Shown: positions 18,648 to 28,183 of the stretch, piece after piece
Layout: each line of letters begins with the position of its first letter
Position numbering within the stretch: the first letter of the stretch is position 1
NCBI GenBank assembly: GCA_022775805.1
Contig: JALFKB010000032.1
Span: 1 to 39,227 of the forward strand
Reading direction: 5' to 3'
Origin: Clostridiales bacterium
GTDB taxonomy: Bacteria > Bacillota > Clostridia > Peptostreptococcales > Anaerovoracaceae
DNA length: 39,227 bases
Made by a program: the position numbers and the translations under genes
The notes under the pieces: model-generated
What the model was told of the DNA's origin: nothing
The model's input: the letters and a program-made list of their open reading frames with translations, nothing else
Database searches by the model: none

Positions 18648-20351
18648 ATGAACATTAAACTGAAAGCATGTCCCGGTAGAGACTGGGAAACAATTGAAAT
18701 CGATGAAAATGCAAGGCTGGATGAGATGGCGTCAGCGGCAGAGGCTTCAGGCGACGCACCGTACAGAATACTCCTGGCTAGAGTAAACGGCAGGGATGCG
18801 GAGCTTAGTGAGACTGTCCGGGAGGGGGACAGAGTTGAGCTTCTGGATATGAGAACCCACGCCGCAAACATGGTTTACCAGAGAAGTCTCACCATGATAT
18901 ACCTGACGGCAGCAAGGGATGTTTTTGATGCCATGGGCCTTACCGGGGTCAGGGTTGAAATTGACAACTCCATCAACAAGGGGTTCTATACTACAATCAG
19001 TATCAGCGGTGCCGACGGCAGCGGTGAAATCAGCAGGGAGACAGCTTCGGCGATAGAGAACCGTATGCTGCAGCTGGTTCATGAGGATGTTCCAATTGAG
19101 AAGCAGGAACTTACTCCCCGGGAGGCGATGGAAACATGGATGGATTGCGGTTACCCGGAGAAGGCTGAAATATTCAGCGGAATCACGGATGAGAAGCGGA
19201 CGGAAGTGTGTTATTCCATGAACGGATACAGGAACTACTTCTACGGTCCCATGGTTCCCTCCGCAGGGTACATAGAATACTTCCGGCTTACGATATACAG
19301 GGACGGGCTGCTTTTGCAGTTCCCTTATTATGACACCCCGGAGGTTATGCCTGAGACCGTGGATCAGGTGAAGCTCTATGAGGCCTTTGAGGAGGAACAC
19401 CGATGGCTTCAGCTGCTGGATGCGGCTACGGTGGCGGACATGAACAGAATAATTGCCCGGGGGCAGACGAAGGAGACAATCCTTCTGTCGGAGGCTCTCC
19501 ACGAGAAAAAGATTGCTGAGATTGCCGCGGAAATAAAGGAAAAGGGCAAGCGGATAATTCTTATTGCGGGACCGTCCTCCTCCGGGAAAACCACCTTTGC
19601 CAAGAGACTTTGCATACAGCTTAGGGTTGCGGGGCTTAAGCCTCTTTATCTGGGAACGGATGACTACTTCGTTGAGAGGGATGAAACGCCTCTTGATGCG
19701 AACGGGGAGAAGAACTATGAAGACCTTGAGGCCCTTGACATCAATCTGTTCTCCAACAATATGAACGGCCTTCTCAGGGGAGAGGAGGTTGACATACCGG
19801 AATTCGATTTCCTGGAGGGCAGGAAGATTTTCGGCAGGAGAGTGACGAGAATAGACCGGGATCAGCCTATTGTCATTGAGGGAATTCACGCCCTTAACGA
19901 CAGCCTTACAACCCAGATTGACGAAGGAGAAAAGTACAGAATATATATCAGTCCTCTGACGCAGCTGAACATCGACGCCCACAACAGGGTGCCCACCACC
20001 GATGCCAGAATGCTGAGAAGGATGGTTAGGGACTGCAAGTACAGAAACCATCCGCCGGCAGACACCATCAGAGACTGGCCTAAGGTTCGGGCAGGAGAGA
20101 ACAGGAACATCTTCCCTTACAACACCCGGGCTGATGTTATATTCAATTCAAACCTGGCATATGAGACCTTCCTCTTGAGGAAATACGCAGAGCCGCTGCT
20201 TTTGGAAATCGGTCCGGATCAGCCGGAGTACAGCGAGGCGCGAAGGCTTCTGGAGATGCTGAGGTTTTTCAGCGTTATTGAGGACGAGAAGGATGTGCCA
20301 AACAATTCAATAATCAGGGAATTTATCGGAGGGAGTGTATTTGTAGAATGA
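18648..20351 (+). CDS. Nucleoside kinase: TGS/ThrRS-like N-terminal domain fused to a uridine-kinase/PRK domain
   Basis: C-terminal IILIAGPSSSGKTTFAKRL (Walker A), LGTDDYFVERDETP, IVIEGIHALND; N-terminal TGS-like segment ending VREGDRVELLDMRTHAA. Confidence 0.85.
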   Translation: MNIKLKACPGRDWETIEIDENARLDEMASAAEASGDAPYRILLARVNGRDAELSETVREGDRVELLDMRTHAANMVYQRSLTMIYLTAARDVFDAMGLTGVRVEIDNSINKGFYTTISISGADGSGEISRETASAIENRMLQLVHEDVPIEKQELTPREAMETWMDCGYPEKAEIFSGITDEKRTEVCYSMNGYRNYFYGPMVPSAGYIEYFRLTIYRDGLLLQFPYYDTPEVMPETVDQVKLYEAFEEEHRWLQLLDAATVADMNRIIARGQTKETILLSEALHEKKIAEIAAEIKEKGKRIILIAGPSSSGKTTFAKRLCIQLRVAGLKPLYLGTDDYFVERDETPLDANGEKNYEDLEALDINLFSNNMNGLLRGEEVDIPEFDFLEGRKIFGRRVTRIDRDQPIVIEGIHALNDSLTTQIDEGEKYRIYISPLTQLNIDAHNRVPTTDARMLRRMVRDCKYRNHPPADTIRDWPKVRAGENRNIFPYNTRADVIFNSNLAYETFLLRKYAEPLLLEIGPDQPEYSEARRLLEMLRFFSVIEDEKDVPNNSIIREFIGGSVFVE

Positions 20352-21406
20352 TAGCAGTTATTGGAGGAGTTCAGACAACCGTAAGGGTTAAGCTGGCAAT
20401 ACCCGAAAGGGACATGGAGAAGCAAAAGAAGCAGGATGAGGATGCGGTTCTGGCTGCGGGACTTGATGTTGAGGCAGCGGGCGGGGAGGAAAGTCTCGAG
20501 GATGCTCGCTTCAGACACTACTATGAGCAGAAGATGAGGGAGCAGGCCGGTGAGAATTACTGGGATTCCATGGGCCTCGGTGTGAAGGATTTCGGCGGAT
20601 ATCCCCCTGTTGCTCCCGGTGAGAATACGGATATCAGAGTTACCAGCAGCGGTTGCAGCTATAATGTAGCGAAGTATCTTGGAGAAAAAATCGATACGGC
20701 GTTTATCTCCGTTATGGGAGACGATACCCTGGGTACAGCCGCGAAGGCAGAGCTTGCTGCCAGGGGCGTTGACATTTCCGGGGTGAAGACTCTTCATGCA
20801 TCTACGGCGGTTGGCGTGGAGGTGGCGAACCCCATGGGTGACCTGGAGTTTGCCCGGGAGAACATGGCGCTCCTTACGGAACTGACACCGGAATACGTTG
20901 AAAGCTGCGGAGAAATTCTTGCAAAGGCCGACGCAATCTTTATGGACGGCACTCTGCCGGAGGAGACCATGAAATACATCTCCGATAATTACAGCGATAA
21001 ATGTCCGATTTATTTTGACCCTGCATCAATTCACGGAGGCAGCGTCTTTGCCCGTTCAGGTGCAAAGGCAGCCTGCATTATGCCGGGAAGAATGGAAGCG
21101 GAGGCCATAAGCGGACTGCAGGTGCTGGGAATGGATCAGCTAATGGCGGCGGGGAATGCCTTTGAGAGCATGGGAATACCTCAGACGGTAATAACTCTTA
21201 AGATGGGTGGCCTGTATTACAAGGATGCTGCTGAAGCGGGAATAATCAAGCCTGAAAATCCGCTCTCCTTTGGAGATACGAAGGGAGCCGGGGATGTGCT
21301 TTCCGCGGAGCTGGTTTATCGTCTTGTATCGGGAGCCGGCCTCAGGGAGGCAGCGGAAGGAGCAGTGGCTGCAGCGGGAGAATACATAGCTGAGCTGAAC
21401 AGATAA
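20348..21406 (+). CDS. PfkB-family (ribokinase-like) carbohydrate/nucleoside kinase
   Basis: GGCSYNVAKYLG-like segment (SSGCSYNVAKYLG), GDDTLG, and the C-terminal PfkB signature GDTKGAGDVLSAELVYRLVSG; ATGA overlap with the upstream gene. Confidence 0.85.
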   Translation: MIAVIGGVQTTVRVKLAIPERDMEKQKKQDEDAVLAAGLDVEAAGGEESLEDARFRHYYEQKMREQAGENYWDSMGLGVKDFGGYPPVAPGENTDIRVTSSGCSYNVAKYLGEKIDTAFISVMGDDTLGTAAKAELAARGVDISGVKTLHASTAVGVEVANPMGDLEFARENMALLTELTPEYVESCGEILAKADAIFMDGTLPEETMKYISDNYSDKCPIYFDPASIHGGSVFARSGAKAACIMPGRMEAEAISGLQVLGMDQLMAAGNAFESMGIPQTVITLKMGGLYYKDAAEAGIIKPENPLSFGDTKGAGDVLSAELVYRLVSGAGLREAAEGAVAAAGEYIAELNR

Positions 21407-21505
21407 TGTTATGAAATGCGAAAGCTTATTGTGAATGGAGGAAGATTGTTGTGAATGTTGTGGCTTGTATGAACGCAGTAAGCTTTTTATGAATGGAGGA
21501 AGAAT

Positions 21506-22153
21506 ATGATAAAGAGTGATAATGTTAAGAAAGCAAACAAGATAAAAATCGATACTGTCATTAAGAATCTTGAGAAAAGAAACATGGCGGGATACTATGC
21601 CGACAGCAAGGAGGAGGCTCTTGCGAAGGTGCTGGAGCTTATTCCCGAGGGCGCTGTTGTTGGAAAGGGCGGAAGCGAGACTATAAACGAGCTGGGTCTG
21701 GTACCGATTCTTCAGGAAGGAAACTATACTTATCTTGATGCCTTTGCATCAGCAGATCCTCAGGTTCAGAAGGAAACCAAGCGCAGGACATTCTATGCCG
21801 ATGTAATGCTGACCAGCGCCAACGCCATTACTCTGGATGGAGAAATTGTAAACATCGACGGAACCGGCAACAGAATGGCAGCTGTAATATGGGGTCCTGA
21901 TAAGGTTGTGTTCATTGTTGGCGCCAACAAGATTGTCGCCTCGGTTGATGATGCCGTTGACAGAATCAAGTGCGATGCCTGTCCGCCAAACTGCATCCGT
22001 CTTGGCAAGAACACTCCGTGTGCGGCAACGGGCAAGTGTGCGGAATGCCTTTCTCTGGGCAACACTGTTTGCTGCCATACCGTAATCACAAGATTCTCAA
22101 GCATACCTGACAGGATGCATGTGATAATGGTTAACGAGAATCTGGGATTCTAG
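21506..22153 (+). CDS. LUD-domain (lactate utilization-type) protein with C-terminal Cys cluster
   Basis: GYYADSKEEALAKVLELIPEGAVVGKGGSETINELGL, ITLDGEIVNIDGTGNRMAAVIWGPDKVVFIVGANKIV, CDACPPNCIRLGKNTPCAATGKCAEC. Confidence 0.87.
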   Translation: MIKSDNVKKANKIKIDTVIKNLEKRNMAGYYADSKEEALAKVLELIPEGAVVGKGGSETINELGLVPILQEGNYTYLDAFASADPQVQKETKRRTFYADVMLTSANAITLDGEIVNIDGTGNRMAAVIWGPDKVVFIVGANKIVASVDDAVDRIKCDACPPNCIRLGKNTPCAATGKCAECLSLGNTVCCHTVITRFSSIPDRMHVIMVNENLGF

Positions 22154-22227
22154 ATTGCCGGTATTCATGCCCGGCGTCAGCGTCGGCGTTATACTGTGCT
22201 GAGATAAATTAATAAGATGAAATGTTA

Positions 22228-22270
22228 AAGCTGTCTGCTGCATTTAAGCGGGCAGCTTATTTGTTTTGTT
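22228..22270 (+). terminator. Probable terminator after the LUD gene
   Basis: AAGCTGTCTGC (22228-22238) - tgcatttaa - GCGGGCAGCTT (22248-22258), then ATTTGTTTTGTT; the stem includes G:T pairs. Confidence 0.6.
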
Positions 22271-22275
22271 CATAA

Positions 22276-22600
22276 TGCATGGCTCATAATTGATGCCGTA
22301 GCTGTGATTGTTGAAGTATTTGATTTTGAGAAGAATTTGCTACAACATCAATGTGATTCAGGCAGCTTTGCAGGCCTTTTTTGGGGATGAATTTGAAGCA
22401 ATTTCATTCAGTGAAGAATTGCTGCAACAAAACTTGAAAAATGTTGAAGCAAATAAAAAAAGATAGACATCGCTTCAAAAACTGGAAAAAATTAGGCGAT
22501 AAATCCGTGCTATTTCAAGGGCTTGTTGAAGCAATTTTGAGTTGTCGCTGATTTTTACAACATCGCTACGACATAATTACAACATCGTCTGCTCAAATCT
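22276..22600 (+). repeat. Structured intergenic repeat copy A: alternating TTGAAGCAA / TTGCTTCAA motif series
   Basis: Forward-type motifs at 22311, 22393, 22444, 22526; inverted-type at 22337, 22419, 22470, 22552; same geometry as copy B at 39036 onward. Some motifs are degenerate. Confidence 0.8.
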
Positions 22601-22789
22601 TCTGTTGACCGGCGCGGTCCGTTAACCTCACATAGCTGCATGCCCGGATCCATGGAAAGAACCCCATGAGGAGCCGGAAACCGGCGAAAAGGACACAACG
22701 ACAAAGGTGTACAAGGAACGGAGGCTGAAACCCTTGAAAATGCAGGGTTTTACCCTCTAAAAAAATGTGAAATTAATTCAAAAAAATCC

Positions 22790-22818
22790 TTGATTTTGTC
22801 AGAGGGTTTTGTTATGAT
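22790..22818 (+). promoter_or_regulatory. Promoter of the S10 ribosomal protein operon
   Basis: -35 TTGATT (22790-22795), 17-nt spacer, -10 TATGAT (22813-22818), about 260 nt upstream of rpsJ. Confidence 0.7.
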
Positions 22819-22824
22819 GATATA

Positions 22825-23075
22825 GCTTGTGTAAGGCGAAGAAGTGGGAAGTTACCGCGCTATCGGAGAATTTCCACCGAGAATTGTCCCCACATGATCG
22901 GGGGCGAAGGGATTCGCTGAATTTTTCTTGTGCGTAACCAAAAGGAAACACACGAAAGAGTGTACGGAGTGTGCACGAGCAGGCAAAAACGCTCCAAACG
23001 CTTGAAAATTCAAGGCTAGAACCCCTTGTACAAGCATAGCGAAAACTGTACTAAAGCAAGTTATAGGAGGAAAAA
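22825..23075 (+). promoter_or_regulatory. ~250-nt structured 5' leader of the S10 operon
   Basis: GTGGG/CCCAC long-range pairing near 22845-22892; hairpin GCGAA-ggga-TTCGC followed by a short T run (22904-22926); palindromes CTTGAAAATTCAAG (23001-23014) and CTTGTACAAG (23025-23034). Confidence 0.5.
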
Positions 23076-23387
23076 ATGAGCGAATTACAGAAAATCAGAA
23101 TCAAGCTTAAGGCTTATGACCATGCGCTTCTTGATGCTTCAGCAGCAAAGATTGTTGAAACAGCACAGAAGACAGGCGCCGAAGTATCAGGCCCGATTCC
23201 GCTTCCAACGGAAAAAGAAGTTATCACTATCCTGAGAGCTGTTCACAAGTACAAGGACTCAAGAGAACAGTTCGAGCAGAGAACACACAAGAGACTGATC
23301 GATATCTCAAGCGCAACTGCTAAGACAACTGATGCACTGACAAAGCTGGATATGCCTGCAGGTGTAGATATCGAAATCAAGCTCTAA
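23076..23387 (+). CDS. rpsJ: 30S ribosomal protein S10
   Basis: [45 protein letters not shown]. Confidence 0.97.
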   Translation: MSELQKIRIKLKAYDHALLDASAAKIVETAQKTGAEVSGPIPLPTEKEVITILRAVHKYKDSREQFEQRTHKRLIDISSATAKTTDALTKLDMPAGVDIEIKL

Positions 23388-23529
23388 GTCAAACGAGAAG
23401 GGAACTCACCCTTATTAAGGACGGCGCATGACATGGCCCGCAAGTTGACCGTAAGGCGGCCAGCGAGTTGCATGTAGCGAGGCAGATGGTGCTCCGGCCC
23501 GCTGTTAAGAAAGAGAGGAAAGATAAAAC
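23388..23529 (+). promoter_or_regulatory. Structured intercistronic region between rpsJ and rplC
   Basis: 142 nt without a credible ORF; AGGG/CCCT hairpin and TGGCC...GGCCA stem enclosing CC-GTAA-GG (GNRA-type loop). Confidence 0.4.
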
Positions 23530-24165
23530 ATGAAGACAATTTTAGGAAAGAAACTGGGAATGACTCAGATCTTCACTGAAGCAGGCGCAGTAGTACCTGT
23601 AACAGTTGTAGAGGCAGGCCCTATGACAGTAACTCAGGTTAAGACTGTTGAAACAGACGGTTATAACGGAGTACAGGTTGGTTTTGAAGAAGCAAAGCCG
23701 CAGAGAGTTAACAAGCCGATGACAGGACACTTCGAGAAGGCAGGCGTTAAGCCAATGAAGCACATCATCGAGTTCAGACCTGAAGACGGTGAAACTTACG
23801 AGGTTGGACAGGTTATCACAGCTGCTGAGTTTGAAGAAGGCAAGAAGCTGGATGTAACCGGAACTTCAAAGGGTAAGGGAACTCAGGGTAACATCAAGAG
23901 ACATGGACACCACAGAGGCCCTATGAGCCACGGCTCAAAGCACAAGAGACTTGCAGGTGCACTGGCAGCAGGTACATACCCTTCAAGAGTATTCAAGGGT
24001 AACGCAGGCCCGGGAAGAATGGGACGCGAAACAGTGACAGTTCAGAACGTTGAACTCGTGAAAGTTATTGCAGACAGAAACCTTATGCTGATTAAGGGTG
24101 CCATTCCGGGCAACAAGGGCGGAATCGTAAGCATCCACTATGCAGTAAAGGGACAGGATAAATAA
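23530..24165 (+). CDS. rplC: 50S ribosomal protein L3
   Basis: MKTILGKKLGMTQIFTEAGAVVPVTVVEAGP. Confidence 0.97.
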   Translation: MKTILGKKLGMTQIFTEAGAVVPVTVVEAGPMTVTQVKTVETDGYNGVQVGFEEAKPQRVNKPMTGHFEKAGVKPMKHIIEFRPEDGETYEVGQVITAAEFEEGKKLDVTGTSKGKGTQGNIKRHGHHRGPMSHGSKHKRLAGALAAGTYPSRVFKGNAGPGRMGRETVTVQNVELVKVIADRNLMLIKGAIPGNKGGIVSIHYAVKGQDK

Positions 24166-24189
24166 TGACTTCAGGAAGGAGGAAGTAAG

Positions 24190-24813
24190 ATGTCAAAAGT
24201 GACAATGCTGAATATGGCAGGCGCTGAAGCCGGAACCATCGAACTGAACGATGCAGTCTTCGGAATCGAGCCTAACCAGAATGCAGTTCATGCAGTAGTT
24301 AAGAACATATTAGCTAACAAGAGACAGGGAACACAGTCTGCTAAGACCAGAGCTGAAGTCAGAGGAGGCGGCAAGAAGCCTTTCAGACAGAAGGGAACAG
24401 GTCGTCACAGACAGGGATCGTCAACTGACCCTTCACAGGTTGGAGGCGGAGTTGTATTCGCACCAAAGCCAAGAAGCTACAGGTACACCCTGCCTAAGAA
24501 GCTGAGAAGACTGGCAATGCTCTCAATGCTTTCATCAAAGGCTCAGGAAAAGGAACTGATCGTAATCGACGAAATCAAGTTCGAAGAGCCGAAGACAAAG
24601 GAAATGGTTAAGATGCTTGATGCAGTTAAGGCCGAAAAGAAAGCTTTAATCGTTATGGCTGAAAAGGACGAGAACGTAATCAAGTCAGCAGCTAATATTC
24701 CGGGAGTCAGAACAGCACTGGTTGGAACAATGAACGTTTATGAAATCATCAACCACGGCAGCCTGATTCTGACAGCGGATGCAGTAAAGAGAATTGAGGA
24801 GGTGTACGCATAA
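24190..24813 (+). CDS. rplD: 50S ribosomal protein L4
   Basis: [33 protein letters not shown]. Confidence 0.97.
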   Translation: MSKVTMLNMAGAEAGTIELNDAVFGIEPNQNAVHAVVKNILANKRQGTQSAKTRAEVRGGGKKPFRQKGTGRHRQGSSTDPSQVGGGVVFAPKPRSYRYTLPKKLRRLAMLSMLSSKAQEKELIVIDEIKFEEPKTKEMVKMLDAVKAEKKALIVMAEKDENVIKSAANIPGVRTALVGTMNVYEIINHGSLILTADAVKRIEEVYA

Positions 24814-25103
24814 TGAAAACTCCTTACGATGTAATAATAAAGCCTGTAATCTCCGAAAGATCAATGGAGGATGCACAGAACAAGAAATACACATTCAAGG
24901 TTGCCGTAGACGCTAACAAGACAGAAGTCAAGCAGGCAGTTGAGGAAATCTTCGATGTAGAAGTTAAGAAAGTCAACATCATGAACGTTGTAGGAAAACA
25001 GAAGAGAATGGGAAGATTCGTCGGAACAACTGCTGCTACCAAGAAGGCAATCGTAACACTTACAGCAGACAGCAAGGAAATCGAATTCTTCCAGAGTCTG
25101 TAA
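24813..25103 (+). CDS. rplW: 50S ribosomal protein L23
   Basis: [50 protein letters not shown]. Confidence 0.97.
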   Translation: MKTPYDVIIKPVISERSMEDAQNKKYTFKVAVDANKTEVKQAVEEIFDVEVKKVNIMNVVGKQKRMGRFVGTTAATKKAIVTLTADSKEIEFFQSL

Positions 25104-25121
25104 TACAGGAGGTAAGACGAA

Positions 25122-25955
25122 ATGGGAATCAAAAAATACAATCCGACAACTCCTGGTTTAAGAGGAATGACGGTTTCCACATTTGAGGAAATCACCTGCA
25201 CTACACCGGAGAAGTCACTGACAGTTACTCTCAAAAAGCACTCAGGAAGAAATTCAAGAGGCAAGATCACTGTTAGACATAGAGGCGGCGGCTACAGACC
25301 TAAGTACAGAATCATCGACTTCAAGAGAGACAAGGACGGTATTCCTGGAACAGTAGCTACTATAGAATATGACCCTAACAGAAGTGCAAACATCGCTCTG
25401 ATCAATTATGCAGACGGTGAGAAGAGATACATTGTTGCTCCTAACAAGCTGAAGGTTGGCGACGTAATCGTATCAGGCGCTGATGCAGACATTAAGGTTG
25501 GTAACGCACTGCCGGTTGCAAACATTCCTGTAGGTACAGTTGTACACAACATCGAGCTTCAGCCTGGCAAGGGCGCACAGATGGTAAGATCAGCCGGAAA
25601 CGGTGCCCAGCTCATGGCTAAGGAAGGCAAGTACGCATCACTGAGACTGCCATCCGGAGAAGTAAGAAAGGTAAGACTGGAATGCAGAGCTACAATCGGA
25701 GAAGTTGGTAACATCGATCACCAGAACATCCAGATTGGTAAAGCCGGAAGAAAACGTCACATGGGTATCAGACCTACAGTAAGAGGTTCTGTAATGAACC
25801 CTAACGATCACCCACACGGCGGTGGTGAAGGTAAGGCCGGAATCGGTCGTGTAAGCCCTGTAACACCTTGGGGTAAGCCTGCACTGGGTTACAAGACAAG
25901 AAAGAAGAAGAACCAGTCAGACAAATATATCGTTAAGAGAAGAAACGAAAAATAA
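25122..25955 (+). CDS. rplB: 50S ribosomal protein L2
   Basis: [18 protein letters not shown] ... [30 protein letters not shown] ... [16 protein letters not shown]. Confidence 0.98.
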   Translation: MGIKKYNPTTPGLRGMTVSTFEEITCTTPEKSLTVTLKKHSGRNSRGKITVRHRGGGYRPKYRIIDFKRDKDGIPGTVATIEYDPNRSANIALINYADGEKRYIVAPNKLKVGDVIVSGADADIKVGNALPVANIPVGTVVHNIELQPGKGAQMVRSAGNGAQLMAKEGKYASLRLPSGEVRKVRLECRATIGEVGNIDHQNIQIGKAGRKRHMGIRPTVRGSVMNPNDHPHGGGEGKAGIGRVSPVTPWGKPALGYKTRKKKNQSDKYIVKRRNEK

Positions 25956-25974
25956 GGAAAGGAGCAGAAGATAA

Positions 25975-26247
25975 ATGGGTAGATCACTGAAGAAGGGCCC
26001 TTTCGTAAATGAAAAGCTGCTGAAAGCCATTGAAGAAATGAACGCAGCTAACGAAAAGAAAGTCATCAAGACATGGTCAAGACCATCAACAATTTTCCCA
26101 CAGATGGTTGGACATACAATCGCAGTGCATGACGGCAGAAAGCACGTGCCTGTATACATCACAGAAGATATGGTTGGCCACAGATTAGGAGAATTTGCTC
26201 CTACAAGAAACTACAGAGGCCATGCCGCTGATAAGAAGTCAAAGTAG
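25975..26247 (+). CDS. rpsS: 30S ribosomal protein S19
   Basis: [23 protein letters not shown]...[31 protein letters not shown]. Confidence 0.97.
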   Translation: MGRSLKKGPFVNEKLLKAIEEMNAANEKKVIKTWSRPSTIFPQMVGHTIAVHDGRKHVPVYITEDMVGHRLGEFAPTRNYRGHAADKKSK

Positions 26248-26267
26248 AAGAAAGGAGATAATTGAAA

Positions 26268-26606
26268 ATGGAAGCAAAAGCACTTGCAAAGTATGTAAGA
26301 ATGTCTCCTTCAAAGATTAAGCCTGTTGTTGACTTAGTAAGAGGCAAAGACTTAAATGAGGCATTGACAATTCTGAAGTTCACTCCTGGCAAGGGAGCTG
26401 AAATCGTAGAAAAAGTTGTTCAGTCAGCAGCTGCAAACGCAGATGTAAAGGAAATGAACGCTGATAATCTGTATGTAGCCGAAATTTTTGCTCATCAGGG
26501 ACCAACAATGAAGAGATGGAAGGCCGGTTCCCAGGGCAGAGCATCAATCATCCTGAAGAGATCAAGCCATGTTGGCTGCACTCTTAAAGAAAAGGAGGTT
26601 AACTAA
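26268..26606 (+). CDS. rplV: 50S ribosomal protein L22 (start ATG 26268 or TTG 26262)
   Basis: [33 protein letters not shown]...[22 protein letters not shown]. Confidence 0.95.
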   Translation: MEAKALAKYVRMSPSKIKPVVDLVRGKDLNEALTILKFTPGKGAEIVEKVVQSAAANADVKEMNADNLYVAEIFAHQGPTMKRWKAGSQGRASIILKRSSHVGCTLKEKEVN

Positions 26607-27514
26607 TGGGTCAGAAAGTAAGTCCACACGGATTAAGAGTTGGCGTTATTAAGGACTGGGATTCAAAGTGGTTCGCAGATAAGAACAAGTTTGCAGACTT
26701 CCTGGTTGAAGACAACAAAGTAAGAGAATTCGTAAAGAAGAAGTTATATGCTGCCGGCGTTTCAAAAGTTGCAATCGAAAGAGCAGCAGATAACAAGATA
26801 AAGATTATCGTTATGACAGCTAAGCCTGGTATGGTAATCGGAAGATCCGGAACAGGAATCGACGATCTGAAGGCTGAACTGGAAAAGATGACAAAGAAGA
26901 ATGTCGTTCTCGACATCAGAGAAGTAAGAAGAGCTGAACTGGACGCACAGCTGACTGCAGAGTCAATCGCACAGGCTCTCGAAAGAAGAGTATCCTTCAG
27001 AAGAGCAATGAAGCAGGCTATCGGCAGAACAATGAAGGCCGGCGCTAAGGGAATCAAGGTTCTGGCATCAGGAAGACTTGGTGGAGCTGAAATCGCCAGA
27101 TCAGAAAAGTACAGCGAAGGAAACGTTCCTCTCCACACTCTGAGAGCAGATATCGACTATGGTTTCGCAGAAGCAGACACCACTTACGGTAAGCTGGGCA
27201 TCAAGGTTTGGATCAACCACGGCGAAATTCTTGACAAGGGACTGAAACCTGCTGCTCCTGAAGAAAAGAAGGAAGGCAGAGGTCAGCGCGGCAAGAGAAG
27301 AGACGGCGAGAGAAGACCTAGAAGAGATGGTGAAAGAAGACCTAGAAGAGACGACAGAAGAGGCGAAAGAGCTGAAGCTCCGAAGGCAGTAAACCCTCGT
27401 AAGAGAAACACTCCGAAGGAAGAGCCGAAGCCGGTTGAAGCTGAAGTTGTCACAGCACAGGTAGAAGAAGCGCAGGTTGAAGCAGTAGAAGCTGCAGCAC
27501 CTGCTGAGGAATAG
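26606..27514 (+). CDS. rpsC: 30S ribosomal protein S3 with long low-complexity C-terminal tail
   Basis: [24 protein letters not shown] ... [23 protein letters not shown], then an Arg-rich/acidic extension. Confidence 0.97.
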   Translation: MGQKVSPHGLRVGVIKDWDSKWFADKNKFADFLVEDNKVREFVKKKLYAAGVSKVAIERAADNKIKIIVMTAKPGMVIGRSGTGIDDLKAELEKMTKKNVVLDIREVRRAELDAQLTAESIAQALERRVSFRRAMKQAIGRTMKAGAKGIKVLASGRLGGAEIARSEKYSEGNVPLHTLRADIDYGFAEADTTYGKLGIKVWINHGEILDKGLKPAAPEEKKEGRGQRGKRRDGERRPRRDGERRPRRDDRRGERAEAPKAVNPRKRNTPKEEPKPVEAEVVTAQVEEAQVEAVEAAAPAEE

Positions 27515-27536
27515 ACACAGGAAGGAGGAACGCGAC

Positions 27537-27962
27537 ATGTTAATGCCTAAGCGCGTTAAGCACAGAAGAGTCCACAGAGGCAGAATGAAGGGCAAAGCCA
27601 CAAAGGGCAACACTATCACATACGGTGATTACGGTCTTCAGGCCACAGAGTGTGGATGGATTACTTCAAACCAGATCGAGGCAGCAAGAATTGCCATGAC
27701 AAGATCTGTTAAAAGAGGCGGTAAGGTTTACATCAAAATCTTCCCACACAAGTCAATAACAAAGAAACCTGCTGAAGTACGTATGGGTTCCGGTAAGGGT
27801 GCTCCTGAGTACTGGGTAGCAGTAGTTAAGCCGGGCAGAATAATGTTCGAAATCGAAGGTGTAACAGAGGCACAGGCTAGAGAAGCAATGAGACTTGCAT
27901 CACACAAGCTGCCGGTTAAGTGTAAGTTTGCCATCGCAGACAGAGAGGGTGGTGAAGCATAA
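27537..27962 (+). CDS. rplP: 50S ribosomal protein L16
   Basis: [36 protein letters not shown]. Confidence 0.97.
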   Translation: MLMPKRVKHRRVHRGRMKGKATKGNTITYGDYGLQATECGWITSNQIEAARIAMTRSVKRGGKVYIKIFPHKSITKKPAEVRMGSGKGAPEYWVAVVKPGRIMFEIEGVTEAQAREAMRLASHKLPVKCKFAIADREGGEA

Positions 27963-28165
27963 TGGAATTAAAGAAAATCAGAGAAATGTCAGAGCAGGAA
28001 TTAAACGCTGAACTGAACAAGATGAAGAAGGACCTCTTTAATCTCAGATTCCAGCATGTGACTGGACAGCTCGAAAACCCAATCCTGCTGAGAGACACAA
28101 AGAGAGATATCGCAAGAGTTAAAACTATTATCAGAGAAAAAGAACTGAATAAGGTTCAGGGCTAA
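27962..28165 (+). CDS. rpmC: 50S ribosomal protein L29
   Basis: [40 protein letters not shown]. Confidence 0.96.
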   Translation: MELKKIREMSEQELNAELNKMKKDLFNLRFQHVTGQLENPILLRDTKRDIARVKTIIREKELNKVQG

Positions 28166-28183
28166 CAGAAAGGAGGATGAATT

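Noticed and set aside
18747-20051. 434-aa minus-strand ORF antisense to the nucleoside kinase
   Set aside because: Fully overlaps a well-supported kinase gene with Walker A and family motifs; composition is low-quality (no recognizable domain), consistent with codon-bias-driven antisense ORFs.
22276-22600. CRISPR array interpretation of the repeated TTGAAGCAA motifs
   Set aside because: Motifs are only ~9-14 nt, alternate in orientation, and spacers have 26/56/25-nt alternation; no cas genes are in the window.
22852-23037. 61-aa minus-strand ORF in the S10 leader
   Set aside because: No plausible ribosome-binding site or domain; lies in the transcribed, structured leader of rpsJ.
26611-27138. 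175-aa minus-strand ORF antisense to rpsC, and similar antisense ORFs across ribosomal genes
   Set aside because: Antisense to highly conserved genes; Ser/Leu/Phe-rich low-complexity translation typical of reverse-strand reading of biased codons.
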